Assembly (NCBI GenBank): GCA_014338005.1
Contig: QUBZ01000003.1
Coordinates: forward strand, 20,850-84,849
Direction: 5' to 3'
Length of the DNA stretch: 64,000 bases
Source: Chloroflexota bacterium
GTDB taxonomy: Bacteria; Chloroflexota; Anaerolineae; Aggregatilineales; Phototrophicaceae
Translations under genes and position numbers: made by a program
The notes under the pieces: generated by a model
Told to the model about the DNA's origin: nothing
The model's input: the letters and a program-made list of their open reading frames with translations, nothing else
The model's database searches: none
Shown: positions 54,218-63,343 of the stretch, piece after piece
How positions within the stretch are numbered: position 1 is the stretch's first letter
How the letters are laid out: each line of letters opens with the position of its first letter

Positions 54218-57200
54218 ATGATTGGGCGCACCCTCGGCGGATACCGTATCGTCGAACAGATCGGCATGGGCGGCATGGCGACGGTTTATAAAGCCTACGA
54301 CGCCAGCACAGATCGTTACGTCGCCCTGAAGACCCTGCCGCAGCAGTATTCACAAGACCCGCAGTTTTTGGAACGTTTTCGGCGCGAGGCGCGCGCCATC
54401 GCGCGGCTTGAACACCTGCACATCCTGCCGGTTCATGCTTATGGCGAGGAAGACGGCATCGCTTACCTGGTGATGCGCTACCTGCCCGCCGGCACACTGG
54501 CCGACCGGATTCGCCAGAATGGGCATCTGCCGCTGGATGAGACGGCGCGGCTGGTCAACCAGATCGCCTCCGCGCTGGATCATGCTCACGCCAACGGCGT
54601 TTTGCACCGCGACGTAAAACCCGGCAATGTCCTGATTGACCGGGACGGCAACGCCTACCTGACCGATTTCGGCATCGCGCGCATCGTGGAAGGCACGCTC
54701 GACCTGACCGGCGACGCGGTGTTAGGCACGCCGCAGTACATGAGTCCCGAACAGTGCCGGGGCGCTAAAGACCTGACGCCGGCCACCGACCAGTATTCGC
54801 TGGGGGTGGTGCTGTACGAGATGGTGACGGGGCGCACGCCCTTCCAGGCGGAAACGCCGCTGGCGGTCATCCACATGCAGATGATGGGCGCGGCGCTGCC
54901 TCCACCCCGGTCGCTGCGGCCTGAGCTGCCGGAAGCCGCCGAAGCGGCCATTCTGAAGGCGCTCGACCGCGAGCCGGAGCGCCGCTACCCGTCGTGCCTG
55001 GCGCTGGCGCTGGCGTTCGAGGCGGCGGTGCGCGAACTGCCGGAAACCGTCAAATCGCCCGCCAACGGCGACCAGCCGACGGTGAAGATGGACACCCCTA
55101 TCACCAAACCATCCGCCGCGCCGCCCGTCCCGGCGGTCGAGGCCGCGCCCCGGCGTCTGCCCTGGGCGATCATCGGCGGCATCGCTGCGCTGGTGGTTAT
55201 CATCGGCGGCGCGCTGCTGCTGTCCAGCCGCCCGGCAGAACCGGCAGGGACACCGGTGGCGGAAGGGGCGGGGACGCTCGATGCCATGATGCTGACGGCC
55301 ACTGCGCTTATCGTGCAGGCCACGCAGAACGCGCTGATTACCCCCACCTTCGACCCGCTGTTTTTGACGGCTACCGCCGTCATCGAACAGACCACGTTGG
55401 ACGCGCTCGGCACGGCGCGCAGCCGGCAGGTGCTGGACGTTGAAAACACGGCGACCGCTCTGGCGGCTACGCTGGACGCGCAGGCGACGCGCGTGGTAGA
55501 AGGGACGGCGACCGCAGCGGCGGCCTGGCTGCAAGCCACCACCGCCGCGCGGGAAAGCGCCGACCTGGCGGCGACCGAAACAGCCAGAGCCGGAGCGACC
55601 CTGACGGCGCAGGCGGAAGGCACGGCTGCCGCGCGCCCGGCGGCTGAAGCAATTGCGTTAATCGAACAAGGCGACCGCGCGGTGGAAAATTACGATTTTG
55701 AAGCGGCCATCGAGTCGTATACGGGGGCGCTGGAACGCGCCCCCGGCAGCCTGGACGCGCTGGTGAAACGCGCCGAGGTTTTTCATGCCAGCGGCGCTTA
55801 TGATGACGCGCTGGCGGATTATGACCGCGCGGTAGAACTGTCGCCGGACGACGCCGCGCTGTATTTGCAGCGGGGCATCGTTCAGCGGGATAAGGGCGAT
55901 TACGGGGCGGCGCGGGCCGATTATGACCGCGCCCTGGAACGCGACCCTAACATGAGCTGGGCATACCTGGAACGCGGCAAGCTGGCAAGCTGGACGGGGC
56001 AGACCCAAGCGGCATTGGAGGACTTCAACCGCGCCGTCGAACGTGACCCTGAGCTGGGTTATGCTTATTTCGAGCGCGGGCTGGTGTACCTGTACCATCT
56101 GCACGATTACCCGGCGGCGCTGGATGACCTGAATCGCGCGGCTGAACGGCTGCCGGACGACGTGTGGGTGCTGCGCGGGCGCGCCGACGTGTTTATGATG
56201 GCTTTCGATGCCGGGCAGCAGCTTACCGATGGCGACCTGGAACGCGCGCTGGTGGATGCGAACCGCGCCATCGAGCGGGGGCCGGAAGACCCGGCCAGCT
56301 ACGTGCAGCGCGGCCAGATTTATGGCCGTCTGGGGGATAACGACGCGGCGCTGGCGGACTTCGGCCAGGCGATAGAACTGGCCCCGGAGATGGTGGAGGC
56401 TTATGTACAGCGCGGCTGGCTGCTGATCGGAAGCGGCGAAACCGAGGCCGCGCTGGCCGACCTGAACCGCGCGGCGGAACTCGGACCGGATTATGCCGAA
56501 GTCTTCCATGCGCGGGGTATAGCCTACCGTGATGCAGGCGATTACGAACGCGCTGCTGCCGATTTAAGCCGTGCGATTGAACTGGCGGGGGATGAGCCGG
56601 CGCTGTACCTGGATCGCGGCGTCACCTACAGCTGGATGGGCGAAAACGAACCGGCGCTGGCCGACCTGGGTCGCGCGCTGGAACTGCGCCCAGATTGGGT
56701 ACAGGCGTATATCGAGCGGGGTTATGTCCGGCGCGGCATGGAGCTTTATGAACTGGCGCGCGAGGACTTCCACCGCGTGATCGAACTGGCCCCGGAACGA
56801 CCGGACGGCTACCGGGGGCTGGCGGAACTGTACCTGTATATGGCGGATACCGCACAGCCGGTTTCGCCGGCTGTGCGCCAGGAAGGGCTGGCGAGCGCCC
56901 GCCGCCTGGTCGAACTGACGCCGGATGACAGCTGCGCGCATCTGCTGCTGGGCATGATTTACCGGCGGCGCGGCAGCCCTGACCGGGCTTTCGAGAGTTT
57001 TACGCGGGCGATTGAACGGGACAGGGACAACGGTCAGGCCTACTTCGAGCGTGCCGAAGTCCAGGTTTTGCAGCGGCGCTTCCGGCTGGCGCTGGCGGAT
57101 TACGAACAGGCCGCCCAGCGCGGGGTGGATGACGTTCGGCTGTATGTGGGGAGGGCGCGGGCGCACGCCGGCCTGGGCGAGTTCCCGCCGGCGGTCGAAA

Positions 57201-57547
57201 ACCTCAATCATGCGATCAAGCTAACGCCCTGGGATGCCGAACTGTACGCCATGCGCGCCCGCGTGCGGGTGATGGCGGGGGACTATATACGGGCGCTGCG
57301 AGATTACAGCAGCGCCATCGTGCGCGACGCCGACCGCTTTAACCTGGAGGGTGTGATCGCCGACTATCAGGCCAGCATCCCGGAGCAGGCCGACCGGGCC
57401 GAAGCCTACCTGGCGCTGGCGGATACGCTGTACGACATCGGCCAGCTTGAGCCGGCGCTGCGGATTTACCGCGCCTATGTGGAACTGGCGGGCCGCCGCG
57501 AACTGCCGCCGCACGTGCGCCAGCGCATCGCGGAATTGTCGCGGTAA
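54218..57547 (+). CDS. Transmembrane Ser/Thr protein kinase with extracytoplasmic TPR array
   Basis: 1109 residues. The cytoplasmic kinase domain (about 9-270) is complete: Gly loop IGMGGMATVYKA, Lys 38 in YVALK, HRDVKPGN with Asp 132, DFG at 150-152 and GTPQYMSPEQ. A single membrane helix lies near 315-336. Outside there is a long linker rich in Thr/Ala (TATA and ATALIVQAT-type repeats, about 345-475) and then about sixteen TPR units (for example AYLERGKLASWTGQTQAALEDFNRAVE) to the C-terminus. It should sense or scaffold extracytoplasmic partners and phosphorylate cytosolic proteins. It lies between map and rpmJ, in the place where infA often is. SD AGGGGA precedes the ATG at 54218; a TACAAT -10 candidate is at 54173. 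Confidence 0.93.
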   Translation: MIGRTLGGYRIVEQIGMGGMATVYKAYDASTDRYVALKTLPQQYSQDPQFLERFRREARAIARLEHLHILPVHAYGEEDGIAYLVMRYLPAGTLADRIRQNGHLPLDETARLVNQIASALDHAHANGVLHRDVKPGNVLIDRDGNAYLTDFGIARIVEGTLDLTGDAVLGTPQYMSPEQCRGAKDLTPATDQYSLGVVLYEMVTGRTPFQAETPLAVIHMQMMGAALPPPRSLRPELPEAAEAAILKALDREPERRYPSCLALALAFEAAVRELPETVKSPANGDQPTVKMDTPITKPSAAPPVPAVEAAPRRLPWAIIGGIAALVVIIGGALLLSSRPAEPAGTPVAEGAGTLDAMMLTATALIVQATQNALITPTFDPLFLTATAVIEQTTLDALGTARSRQVLDVENTATALAATLDAQATRVVEGTATAAAAWLQATTAARESADLAATETARAGATLTAQAEGTAAARPAAEAIALIEQGDRAVENYDFEAAIESYTGALERAPGSLDALVKRAEVFHASGAYDDALADYDRAVELSPDDAALYLQRGIVQRDKGDYGAARADYDRALERDPNMSWAYLERGKLASWTGQTQAALEDFNRAVERDPELGYAYFERGLVYLYHLHDYPAALDDLNRAAERLPDDVWVLRGRADVFMMAFDAGQQLTDGDLERALVDANRAIERGPEDPASYVQRGQIYGRLGDNDAALADFGQAIELAPEMVEAYVQRGWLLIGSGETEAALADLNRAAELGPDYAEVFHARGIAYRDAGDYERAAADLSRAIELAGDEPALYLDRGVTYSWMGENEPALADLGRALELRPDWVQAYIERGYVRRGMELYELAREDFHRVIELAPERPDGYRGLAELYLYMADTAQPVSPAVRQEGLASARRLVELTPDDSCAHLLLGMIYRRRGSPDRAFESFTRAIERDRDNGQAYFERAEVQVLQRRFRLALADYEQAAQRGVDDVRLYVGRARAHAGLGEFPPAVENLNHAIKLTPWDAELYAMRARVRVMAGDYIRALRDYSSAIVRDADRFNLEGVIADYQASIPEQADRAEAYLALADTLYDIGQLEPALRIYRAYVELAGRRELPPHVRQRIAELSR

Positions 57548-57633
57548 ACACCGGCATAAGCCGCTTGAGGCCTCAGCCTTAGGCGCCAGCCCTGACCCGC
57601 CCCTACAGCCGCCGGGTGTGGGGAAATTCGCAG

Positions 57634-57662
57634 TAGACACCGGTTTCAAAAACTGGTAAAAT
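57634..57662 (+). promoter_or_regulatory. Promoter of the rpmJ-rpoA-rpsI unit
   Basis: TAGACA (57634-57639), a 17-base spacer and TAAAAT (57657-57662): 10 of 12 consensus positions match. Transcription would start near 57669, 30 bases before rpmJ. Confidence 0.65.
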
Positions 57663-57698
57663 CTTACGCCTTGTAGAAACGTAAAGGGTATTTAAACC

Positions 57699-57812
57699 AT
57701 GCGCGTATCAGCGTCTATCAAACCGCGCTGCCCGAAGTGCCGCGTGATTAAACGGCACGGGCGCGTGATGATTATTTGTGAAAATCCCAAGCACAAGCAG
57801 CGCCAGGGTTAA
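57699..57812 (+). CDS. rpmJ: Ribosomal protein L36
   Basis: A 37-residue protein, [18 protein letters not shown] and onwards, ending KHKQRQG. The zinc ligands C11, C14, C27 and H32 are all present, so this is the zinc-binding (C+) form. SD AAAGGG lies about 10 bases upstream. It is followed after 19 bases by rpsM, the usual order. The gene is intact despite its small size. Confidence 0.96.
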   Translation: MRVSASIKPRCPKCRVIKRHGRVMIICENPKHKQRQG

Positions 57813-57831
57813 GGCGAGGGGACATATATAA

Positions 57832-58218
57832 ATGGCGCGTATTGAAGGGGTGGATCTGCCCCGCGACAAACGGATCGAAGTGGCTTTGACGTACATTTAT
57901 GGGATTGGTCGCCCGACCAGCCGCCAGATTCTCGACGCCGCCGGGGTCAGCCCGGATACGCGCGTTCGCAACCTGACCGAGGACGAAGTGACGCGCCTGC
58001 GCGAACAGGTGACTAAACTGACGACCGAAGGCGACCTGCGGCGCGAAGTGCAGTTGAACATCAAACGGCTGGTGGAGATCAACTGTTATCGCGGCCTGCG
58101 CCACCGCCGGAACCTGCCGGCACGCGGCCAGCGCACGCGCACCAATGCCCGCACCCGGCGCGGCGTCCGTAAGACGGTTCCGGGGCGTGGCCGCCGGCGC
58201 GGCGCGACCAAGAAATAA
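57832..58218 (+). CDS. rpsM: Ribosomal protein S13
   Basis: A 128-residue S13: [33 protein letters not shown] and [27 protein letters not shown] in two parts. It bridges the subunits in the 30S head. The basic C-terminal tail ends [11 protein letters not shown] hairpin follows before rpsK. Confidence 0.97.
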   Translation: MARIEGVDLPRDKRIEVALTYIYGIGRPTSRQILDAAGVSPDTRVRNLTEDEVTRLREQVTKLTTEGDLRREVQLNIKRLVEINCYRGLRHRRNLPARGQRTRTNARTRRGVRKTVPGRGRRRGATKK

Positions 58219-58261
58219 CCGGCACCAGCCGGCCGTATAGTTCGATATGGTGCGGATAAAT

Positions 58262-58287
58262 GCGCCCTGTCCGGTAGGGCGCGTTTT
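58262..58287 (+). terminator. Terminator-like hairpin between rpsM and rpsK
   Basis: GCGCCCT - GTCCGGT - AGGGCGC followed by GTTTT. A 7-bp GC-rich stem with a short U-run inside a ribosomal operon; it probably gives partial termination or RNA processing. Confidence 0.5.
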
Positions 58288-58316
58288 CCCGCCCATGCCA
58301 TGTTGAGAGAGGGAGT

Positions 58317-58721
58317 ATGGCAAAAACACCCAGACGTTCCGCCGCTCGCCGCACGGCGAAAAAGGTGGTCAAAAATATCCCTTACGGGCAGGCGCACATC
58401 CACGCCACGTTTAATAACACCATCATTTCGATGACCGACCAGTTGGGGAATGTGGTGGCGTGGGCCAGCGCCGGGACGAGCGGCTTTAAGGGCAGCCGCA
58501 AAAGCACGCCCTACGCCGCCCGCATGGCCGCCCAGTCGGCCTCAGAAGTGGCGCAGACACACGGGATGCAGGAAGTAGATATTTTCGTCAAGGGCCCGGG
58601 GCCGGGTCGAGAAGCCGCCATCCGCGCGATTCAGGGCAGCGGTTTGAAGGTGCGCTCGATCACCGACGTAACGCCCATCCCGCACAACGGGGTTCGCCCG
58701 CCCAAACGCCGCCGCGTGTAG
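58317..58721 (+). CDS. rpsK: Ribosomal protein S11
   Basis: A 134-residue S11: [39 protein letters not shown] and [23 protein letters not shown]. It lines the 30S platform at the E site. The ATG follows GAGAGAGGGAGT. rpsD, which commonly follows, is absent; a heptamer element and rpoA come next. Confidence 0.97.
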   Translation: MAKTPRRSAARRTAKKVVKNIPYGQAHIHATFNNTIISMTDQLGNVVAWASAGTSGFKGSRKSTPYAARMAAQSASEVAQTHGMQEVDIFVKGPGPGREAAIRAIQGSGLKVRSITDVTPIPHNGVRPPKRRRV

Positions 58722-58820
58722 CTGGTCATCAGTTGTCAGTCGTCGGTTATCGGTCGGCCTTTTATTGTTACCCGGATTGACGACATAAAAACTGAAAACT
58801 GGTAACTGATAACTCGTAAG
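58722..58820. repeat. Heptamer inverted element (rpsK/rpoA gap)
   Basis: Plus-arm units AGTTGTC, AGTCGTC, GGTTATC (58730-58750) and minus-arm units AGTTATC, AGTTACC, AGTTTTC (58815-58795). The arms pair across ATCAGTT and CAGT blocks with mismatches at 7-base spacing. It lies where rpsD would be expected. Confidence 0.8.
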
Positions 58821-58850
58821 TGGCAGGAAGCCCGGAGGGAAAAACAGACT

Positions 58851-59846
58851 GTGGTTATGAATAATATGGTGCTGCCGCACAAGGTCGAGGGGGATGCTAC
58901 GTCGCGCAATTATGGGCGATTTGTCATCAGCCCGCTGGAGAGCGGCTTCGGATTAACGCTTGGCACGGCGCTGCGGCGCGTGCTGCTGTCGTCGCTGCCG
59001 GGGGCGGCGGTGACGAGCATTCGCGTGTCCGACGTGCATCACGAATTTTCCGCCGTTCCTGGCGTGCGCGAGGATATGACGCAGTTGATTTTGCAGATCA
59101 AACAGCTGCGCCTGAAGATGCACGAGGGGGAAACCGCCCGGCTGCGGCTGGAACATCGCGGCGCGGGGACGGTGACGGCGGCGGATATTCTATGCCCGCC
59201 GGAGGTCGAAATCATCAATACCGACCTGTATCTGTTCACGGTGGATGCGCCGGACGCGCACCTGGAGATCGAATTCGCGGTCGAGGCGGGGCGCGGCTAC
59301 AGCCCGGCGGAAGACCGGGGACGCCTGCCGATTGGGGAACTGCCGGTAGACGCGATTTTCAGCCCGATCCGGCGGGTGAATTTTGATGTCGAGCGGGCGC
59401 GGGTGGGCCAGCGCACCAATTACGACAAACTGATTATCGAAATCTGGACGGATGGTGCCGTGCGTCCGCAGGATGCGCTCAGCCAGGCGGCGCAAATTCT
59501 GATGAAACACTTGACCGTCATCGGCGGCGTGGAGTCCATGTACGAGCAGCTGGCCGACATCGCAGAGCCGGTCGAGGACACGCATGGCCGGAAGCCGGAG
59601 CTGTACGACAAATTGATCGAGGAACTCGACCTGAGCGTGCGGGTGTTTAACTCGCTCAAGCGCACCGGCATCACCACCATCGGGGACGTGCTGGACATGC
59701 TGGCGCGCGGGCCGGACGCGATGCTTGCCATCCGCAACTTCGGCGAGAAGTCCCTGGATGAACTGGTCGTCAAACTGCGCGACAAGGGCTATCTTGCCGA
59801 CGACGTAGAATTTAACATCACCAGCCTGACGACAGGGAATGAGTGA
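58851..59846 (+). CDS. rpoA: RNA polymerase alpha subunit
   Basis: About 331 residues. The N-terminal dimerisation domain has SPLESGFGLTLGTALRRVLLSSLPGAA in parts, and the C-terminal domain has DLSVRVFNSLKRTGITTIGDVL and NFGEKSLDELV, which contact UP elements and activators. Two starts are possible: the GTG at 58851 (SD GGAGGG 11 bases upstream) or the ATG at 58857 (17 bases). I keep the GTG because of the spacing. Confidence 0.96.
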   Translation: MVMNNMVLPHKVEGDATSRNYGRFVISPLESGFGLTLGTALRRVLLSSLPGAAVTSIRVSDVHHEFSAVPGVREDMTQLILQIKQLRLKMHEGETARLRLEHRGAGTVTAADILCPPEVEIINTDLYLFTVDAPDAHLEIEFAVEAGRGYSPAEDRGRLPIGELPVDAIFSPIRRVNFDVERARVGQRTNYDKLIIEIWTDGAVRPQDALSQAAQILMKHLTVIGGVESMYEQLADIAEPVEDTHGRKPELYDKLIEELDLSVRVFNSLKRTGITTIGDVLDMLARGPDAMLAIRNFGEKSLDELVVKLRDKGYLADDVEFNITSLTTGNE

Positions 59847-59855
59847 GGACGCACC

Positions 59856-60245
59856 ATGCGACATCGAGTACGAGGCAAAAAACTGGGGCGCAACGGCGCT
59901 CAACGCAAGACTCTGCGCCTGTCCCTGGCGACGGCGCTGCTGGAACATGGCCGCATCAAAACCACGCGCGCGAAGGCGGATTTTATCCGCAGCGACGTGG
60001 AAAAACTGATTACGCTGGCGAAACGCAGCCGCGCGCACGAAGACCCCAACCGCGTCCTGCACGCGCAGCGCATCGCCGCCAGCCGGCTGAACAACAACCG
60101 TGACCTGGTGAGCAAGCTGTTTAACAACATCGCGCCGCGCTACGAAAACCGCCCCGGCGGTTACACGCGGATTCTGAAGCTGGGGCAGCGCCAGGGCGAT
60201 GCCGCCGAGATGGTGCTGCTAGAACTGGTGGAACGCGAGGAGTAG
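59856..60245 (+). CDS. rplQ: Ribosomal protein L17
   Basis: A 129-residue L17: MRHRVRGKKLGRNGAQRKTL and the end RPGGYTRILKLGQRQGDAAEMVLLELVE. It sits at the tunnel exit. Ten bases separate it from rpoA. Its stop codon (60243-60245) lies 5 bases before the start of truA. Confidence 0.97.
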   Translation: MRHRVRGKKLGRNGAQRKTLRLSLATALLEHGRIKTTRAKADFIRSDVEKLITLAKRSRAHEDPNRVLHAQRIAASRLNNNRDLVSKLFNNIAPRYENRPGGYTRILKLGQRQGDAAEMVLLELVEREE

Positions 60246-60250
60246 GCGCT

Positions 60251-60994
60251 CTGCGCTACCGCGCCACGCTGGCCTACGACGGCACGGCTTACCAGGGCTT
60301 TCAGCGCCAGGGGGACAAACCGACCATCCAGGGTGCGGTTGAGCGGGCGCTGGCCGCCGTGACCGGGCAAAAGGCAAGCGTGACCGGCGCGGGGCGCACC
60401 GACAGCGGCGTACATGCCGCCGGACAGGTGATCGCCTTCGAGGTGGACTGGCGGCGCGGCGAAACGGCGCTGCTGCGGGCGATCAACGCCAATCTGCCGG
60501 ACGACATCGCCCTGCAAAGTCTGACGAGCGCGCCGCCGGGTTTTCACCCGCGTTTTGATGCCCGCGCCCGCTGTTATCGTTACGACGTGATTCAGGCGGA
60601 ACAGCGGCAGCCGCTTTTGCTCCACCGGGCCTGGAGGGTGCGCGAGCCGCTGGACGGCGAAAGGCTGCGGCAGGCGGCGGCGCTGCTGGTGGGCGAGTAC
60701 GATTTTGGCGCGTTCGGCACGCCGCCGAAGGGCGAAAACACCGTCCGCCGGGTGTACCGTTCGGAGTGGACGGCGCAGCCCGCCGAATGGGGGACGCTGT
60801 GGACGTACCGGATCGAAGCCAACGCCTTTTTGTACCGTATGGTGCGGCGTATTGTCGGGGCGCTGGTCACGGTCGGGCGGGGATGGTGGAGTGTTGAAAC
60901 ATTTGAGGCGGTTTTCCGCCGGGCGGAACTGCCGGCGGTGAAGGTAATCGCCCCACCGCAAGGGCTGACGCTCGAAGCGGTGCGGTATAAATGA
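60251..60994 (+). CDS. truA: tRNA pseudouridine synthase A, probable CTG start
   Basis: 247 residues if read from CTG 60251. TruA proteins begin M-R-Y-x-x-x-x-Y-D-G; here the matching sequence is (M)RYRATLAYDGTAYQGFQ, and the Met position is a CTG. No ATG, GTG or TTG is found in this frame from there back into rplQ, and the next in-frame start (GTG 60359) would remove the conserved N-terminus. SD GGAG at 60239-60242 is 8 bases before the CTG. The catalytic Asp is in GAGRTDSGVHA. It makes pseudouridine 38-40 in tRNA anticodon arms. Confidence 0.9.
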   Translation: MRYRATLAYDGTAYQGFQRQGDKPTIQGAVERALAAVTGQKASVTGAGRTDSGVHAAGQVIAFEVDWRRGETALLRAINANLPDDIALQSLTSAPPGFHPRFDARARCYRYDVIQAEQRQPLLLHRAWRVREPLDGERLRQAAALLVGEYDFGAFGTPPKGENTVRRVYRSEWTAQPAEWGTLWTYRIEANAFLYRMVRRIVGALVTVGRGWWSVETFEAVFRRAELPAVKVIAPPQGLTLEAVRYK

Positions 60995-61079
60995 TGAGCA
61001 GCGGGGGTGAAAAACCATACCCGCGCAAAAGCGAACGACAGCATGATGGTGGGTGAGACGCCCGCCGGAGGAAAAACAA

Positions 61080-61514
61080 GTGCCTAGCAAAACTTACGTT
61101 ACCAAACCACAAGACATACAGCGCGAGTGGTGGATTGTGGACGCAAAGGGGCAGAACCTGGGGCGTCTCGCGGCGAAGATCGCGCCGATTCTGCGCGGCA
61201 AACACAAACCCTACTTCGTGCCGAATATGGACGTTGGCGATTATGTGATCGTCATCAACTGCGAGTTGATCGAAGTCACCGGCAACAAACTGGACGATAA
61301 ATTTTATTATCGGCATTCAGGCTATCCGGGCGGCATCACGGCGGTCAGCCTGCGTAACCAACTGGCGAAGTTCCCGGATCGCGTCATCACGGCGGCGGTG
61401 AAAGGGATGCTGCCGGATGGGGCGCTGGGGCGCAACATGCTAAAAAAACTGAAGGTTTACGCCGGCCCGGAACACCCGCACGGCGCGCAAAAGCCCAAAG
61501 TACTTGAGTTTTAG
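61080..61514 (+). CDS. rplM: Ribosomal protein L13
   Basis: A 144-residue L13: WWIVDAKGQNLGRLAAKIAPILRGKHK, YYRHSGYPGG and VKGMLPDGALGRNMLKKLKVY. It starts at GTG 61080 with SD GGAGG 8 bases upstream. It is an early 50S assembly protein, usually paired with rpsI as here. Confidence 0.97.
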   Translation: MPSKTYVTKPQDIQREWWIVDAKGQNLGRLAAKIAPILRGKHKPYFVPNMDVGDYVIVINCELIEVTGNKLDDKFYYRHSGYPGGITAVSLRNQLAKFPDRVITAAVKGMLPDGALGRNMLKKLKVYAGPEHPHGAQKPKVLEF

Positions 61515-61527
61515 GAAGGTGCAATAG

Positions 61528-61923
61528 ATGTCGGCACAGTATTACGAAGGCATTGGCCGCCGGAAATCGGCAACCGCCCGCGTGCGGGTATTCCCCGGCG
61601 GTACGGGCAACCTGGTGATTAACGACAAAGACGGCAGCGACTATCTGCCGCGCCTGGGCGACGTGGACATCCTGCTGGAGCCGCTGGCGGTGCTGGGACA
61701 GCTGAAGGCTTACGATATCACGGTGCAGGTTAACGGCGGCGGCATCACCGGCCAGCGCGACGCGATCCGGCTGGGGCTGGCGCGGGCGCTGATCGCGCTT
61801 GACCCGGAGCTGAAGCCGCAGTTGAAGGAACACAAACTGCTGACCCGCGACGCGCGCGCCAAAGAACGCAAGAAACCGGGCCTCAAGCGCGCCCGCAAAG
61901 CGCCGACCTATACCAAGCGTTAA
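61528..61923 (+). CDS. rpsI: Ribosomal protein S9
   Basis: A 131-residue S9: YEGIGRRKSATARVRVFPG and GGGITGQRDAIRLGLARALI, ending KRARKAPTYTKR. Its C-terminal Lys-Arg contacts the P-site tRNA, and the usual YSKR-type end is here YTKR. It is the last gene of the cluster. Confidence 0.97.
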   Translation: MSAQYYEGIGRRKSATARVRVFPGGTGNLVINDKDGSDYLPRLGDVDILLEPLAVLGQLKAYDITVQVNGGGITGQRDAIRLGLARALIALDPELKPQLKEHKLLTRDARAKERKKPGLKRARKAPTYTKR

Positions 61924-61924
61924 G

Positions 61925-61983
61925 ACCGAGTTCTGGGTGCCGAGTTCTGCGTGCTGAGTCAGAACCCAGGCACGCCGGTCTGG
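61925..61983. repeat. Heptamer element after rpsI
   Basis: Units AGTTCTG, GGTGCCG, AGTTCTG, CGTGCTG from 61929. The outer ends AGACCG and CGGTCT (61975-61982) are complementary, and TTCTGGGT can pair with the ACCCAG at 61964. Confidence 0.65.
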
Positions 61984-62070
61984 ATTCGCTGCTGAACAGT
62001 CTGTTTAGTGGGGTGCGGCTGCGCCCGGCGCTCAATTCAATTGCCGGATGGCGGGACAAGAGCTAATATC

Positions 62071-62100
62071 AAACCGGGATGCTATATCCCGGTTTTTTTT
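62071..62100 (+). terminator. Rho-independent terminator of the ribosomal cluster
   Basis: AAACCGGGA - TGCTATA - TCCCGGTTT followed by a run of T. The 9-bp perfect stem with a U-run closes the unit after rpsI. Confidence 0.92.
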
Positions 62101-62120
62101 GATTCTGAGGGGAAATTATC

Positions 62121-63296
62121 ATGGGCGATATGCTTTCGGCTGAAAGTCTGATGGCGCATGTGCGGGCGCTGGCGGATGACATCGGGCCGCGGCCCGCCGG
62201 CACGCCGCGCGAGCAGCAGGCACATGATTATGTGCGGCGGGCGCTGGCGGCAGTGGGCGTGACGGAAGTCGAAACGCTGCCGTTTGAAGCGCCGGATACC
62301 TGGGGCTACTCGCTGATTTTCCCGGCGCTGATCGGGCTAGCGGGAAACCTGCTGCCGGGGCGGCTGGGCCGGCTGGTGGGCGGGCTGCTGTCGCTGTATG
62401 GGGCGTATGCGGTGCGGCAAACGACCGGCGGCCAGCGCAGCCTGCTGGCCGGGCTGGCCCCGACCGGGCCGAGTTCGACGCAGATCGCGCGCTTTCCGGC
62501 GGCGGCGGAAACCCGGCATAAGCTGGTGTTCCTGGGACACGTGGACGCCAACAAACACCGCCTGACCTTTGGCGAGCCGAACAAATATTTCCTGCGGGAA
62601 AGCGGTTCGCTGGGTATCATCGTGCTGGCCTTAAACGGGGTCATCCAACTGCTGCGGGCGGTGGGGCCGAAAAACGCGCTTAAAACCGACTACCGGCTGA
62701 GCCTGTTGGGCATGGCGGCAGCGCTGGGTCTGCTGGTGGCCGATGAGCAGGGGCCCTGGATTGACGGCGCGAACGACAACGCGACGGCGGTGGCCTGCCT
62801 GCTGGGGCTGGCGGGATATTTGCGGCAGAATCCGCTGCGGCACACAGAGGTATGGCTGGCGTTTACGGGGGCGGAAGAGTCCGGCGACCTGGGCGCTCAT
62901 GCGCTGCTGGATGTTTATGGCGAGCAGTTGAAGGACGCCTATTTTTTCGATTTTGAGATGGTGGGCGCGGGCGAACTGGCCTACGTGACGCGGCATTCTG
63001 GTATGTCCGGCTTCAGCGGCTACCAGCCCGACCCGGAATCGGCGGCGCTGGCGGCGGAAACGGCGCGGCGTCTGCCGGAATATGGGGTGAAGGGCGTGCC
63101 GATGACCATCGTCGAGGAAGTAGGGGCGCTGCGCGGGCGCGGCTGCCGGGGCATCTGCCTGGTGGGCGTAGGCGAGGATGGCTACCTGGTCAACTGGCAT
63201 CGCAGCAGCGACACCAGCGCCAACATCGTGCCGGCCACGCTGGAAAAAGCGGCACGCTTCGGGCTGGCCTTCGCGCAGACGCTTGACGAACGGTAG
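62121..63296 (+). CDS. M28-family zinc metallopeptidase
   Basis: 391 residues. The M28 metal ligands can be placed: H in FLGHVDAN, D in IDGANDNATAVA, EE in FTGAEESG (catalytic Glu plus ligand), D/E in FFDFEMVG, and H in NWHRSSDT near the C-terminus. The insert between residues about 60 and 90 and near 170-210 is hydrophobic, so membrane association is possible, but there is no signal peptide. It is probably an aminopeptidase with an unknown substrate. It starts just after the cluster terminator, behind GAGGGG. Confidence 0.85.
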   Translation: MGDMLSAESLMAHVRALADDIGPRPAGTPREQQAHDYVRRALAAVGVTEVETLPFEAPDTWGYSLIFPALIGLAGNLLPGRLGRLVGGLLSLYGAYAVRQTTGGQRSLLAGLAPTGPSSTQIARFPAAAETRHKLVFLGHVDANKHRLTFGEPNKYFLRESGSLGIIVLALNGVIQLLRAVGPKNALKTDYRLSLLGMAAALGLLVADEQGPWIDGANDNATAVACLLGLAGYLRQNPLRHTEVWLAFTGAEESGDLGAHALLDVYGEQLKDAYFFDFEMVGAGELAYVTRHSGMSGFSGYQPDPESAALAAETARRLPEYGVKGVPMTIVEEVGALRGRGCRGICLVGVGEDGYLVNWHRSSDTSANIVPATLEKAARFGLAFAQTLDER

Positions 63297-63343
63297 CTGG
63301 TCGGCCAGCGCAAACGATATCAGATGCGTTCAGTGATAAGTTT

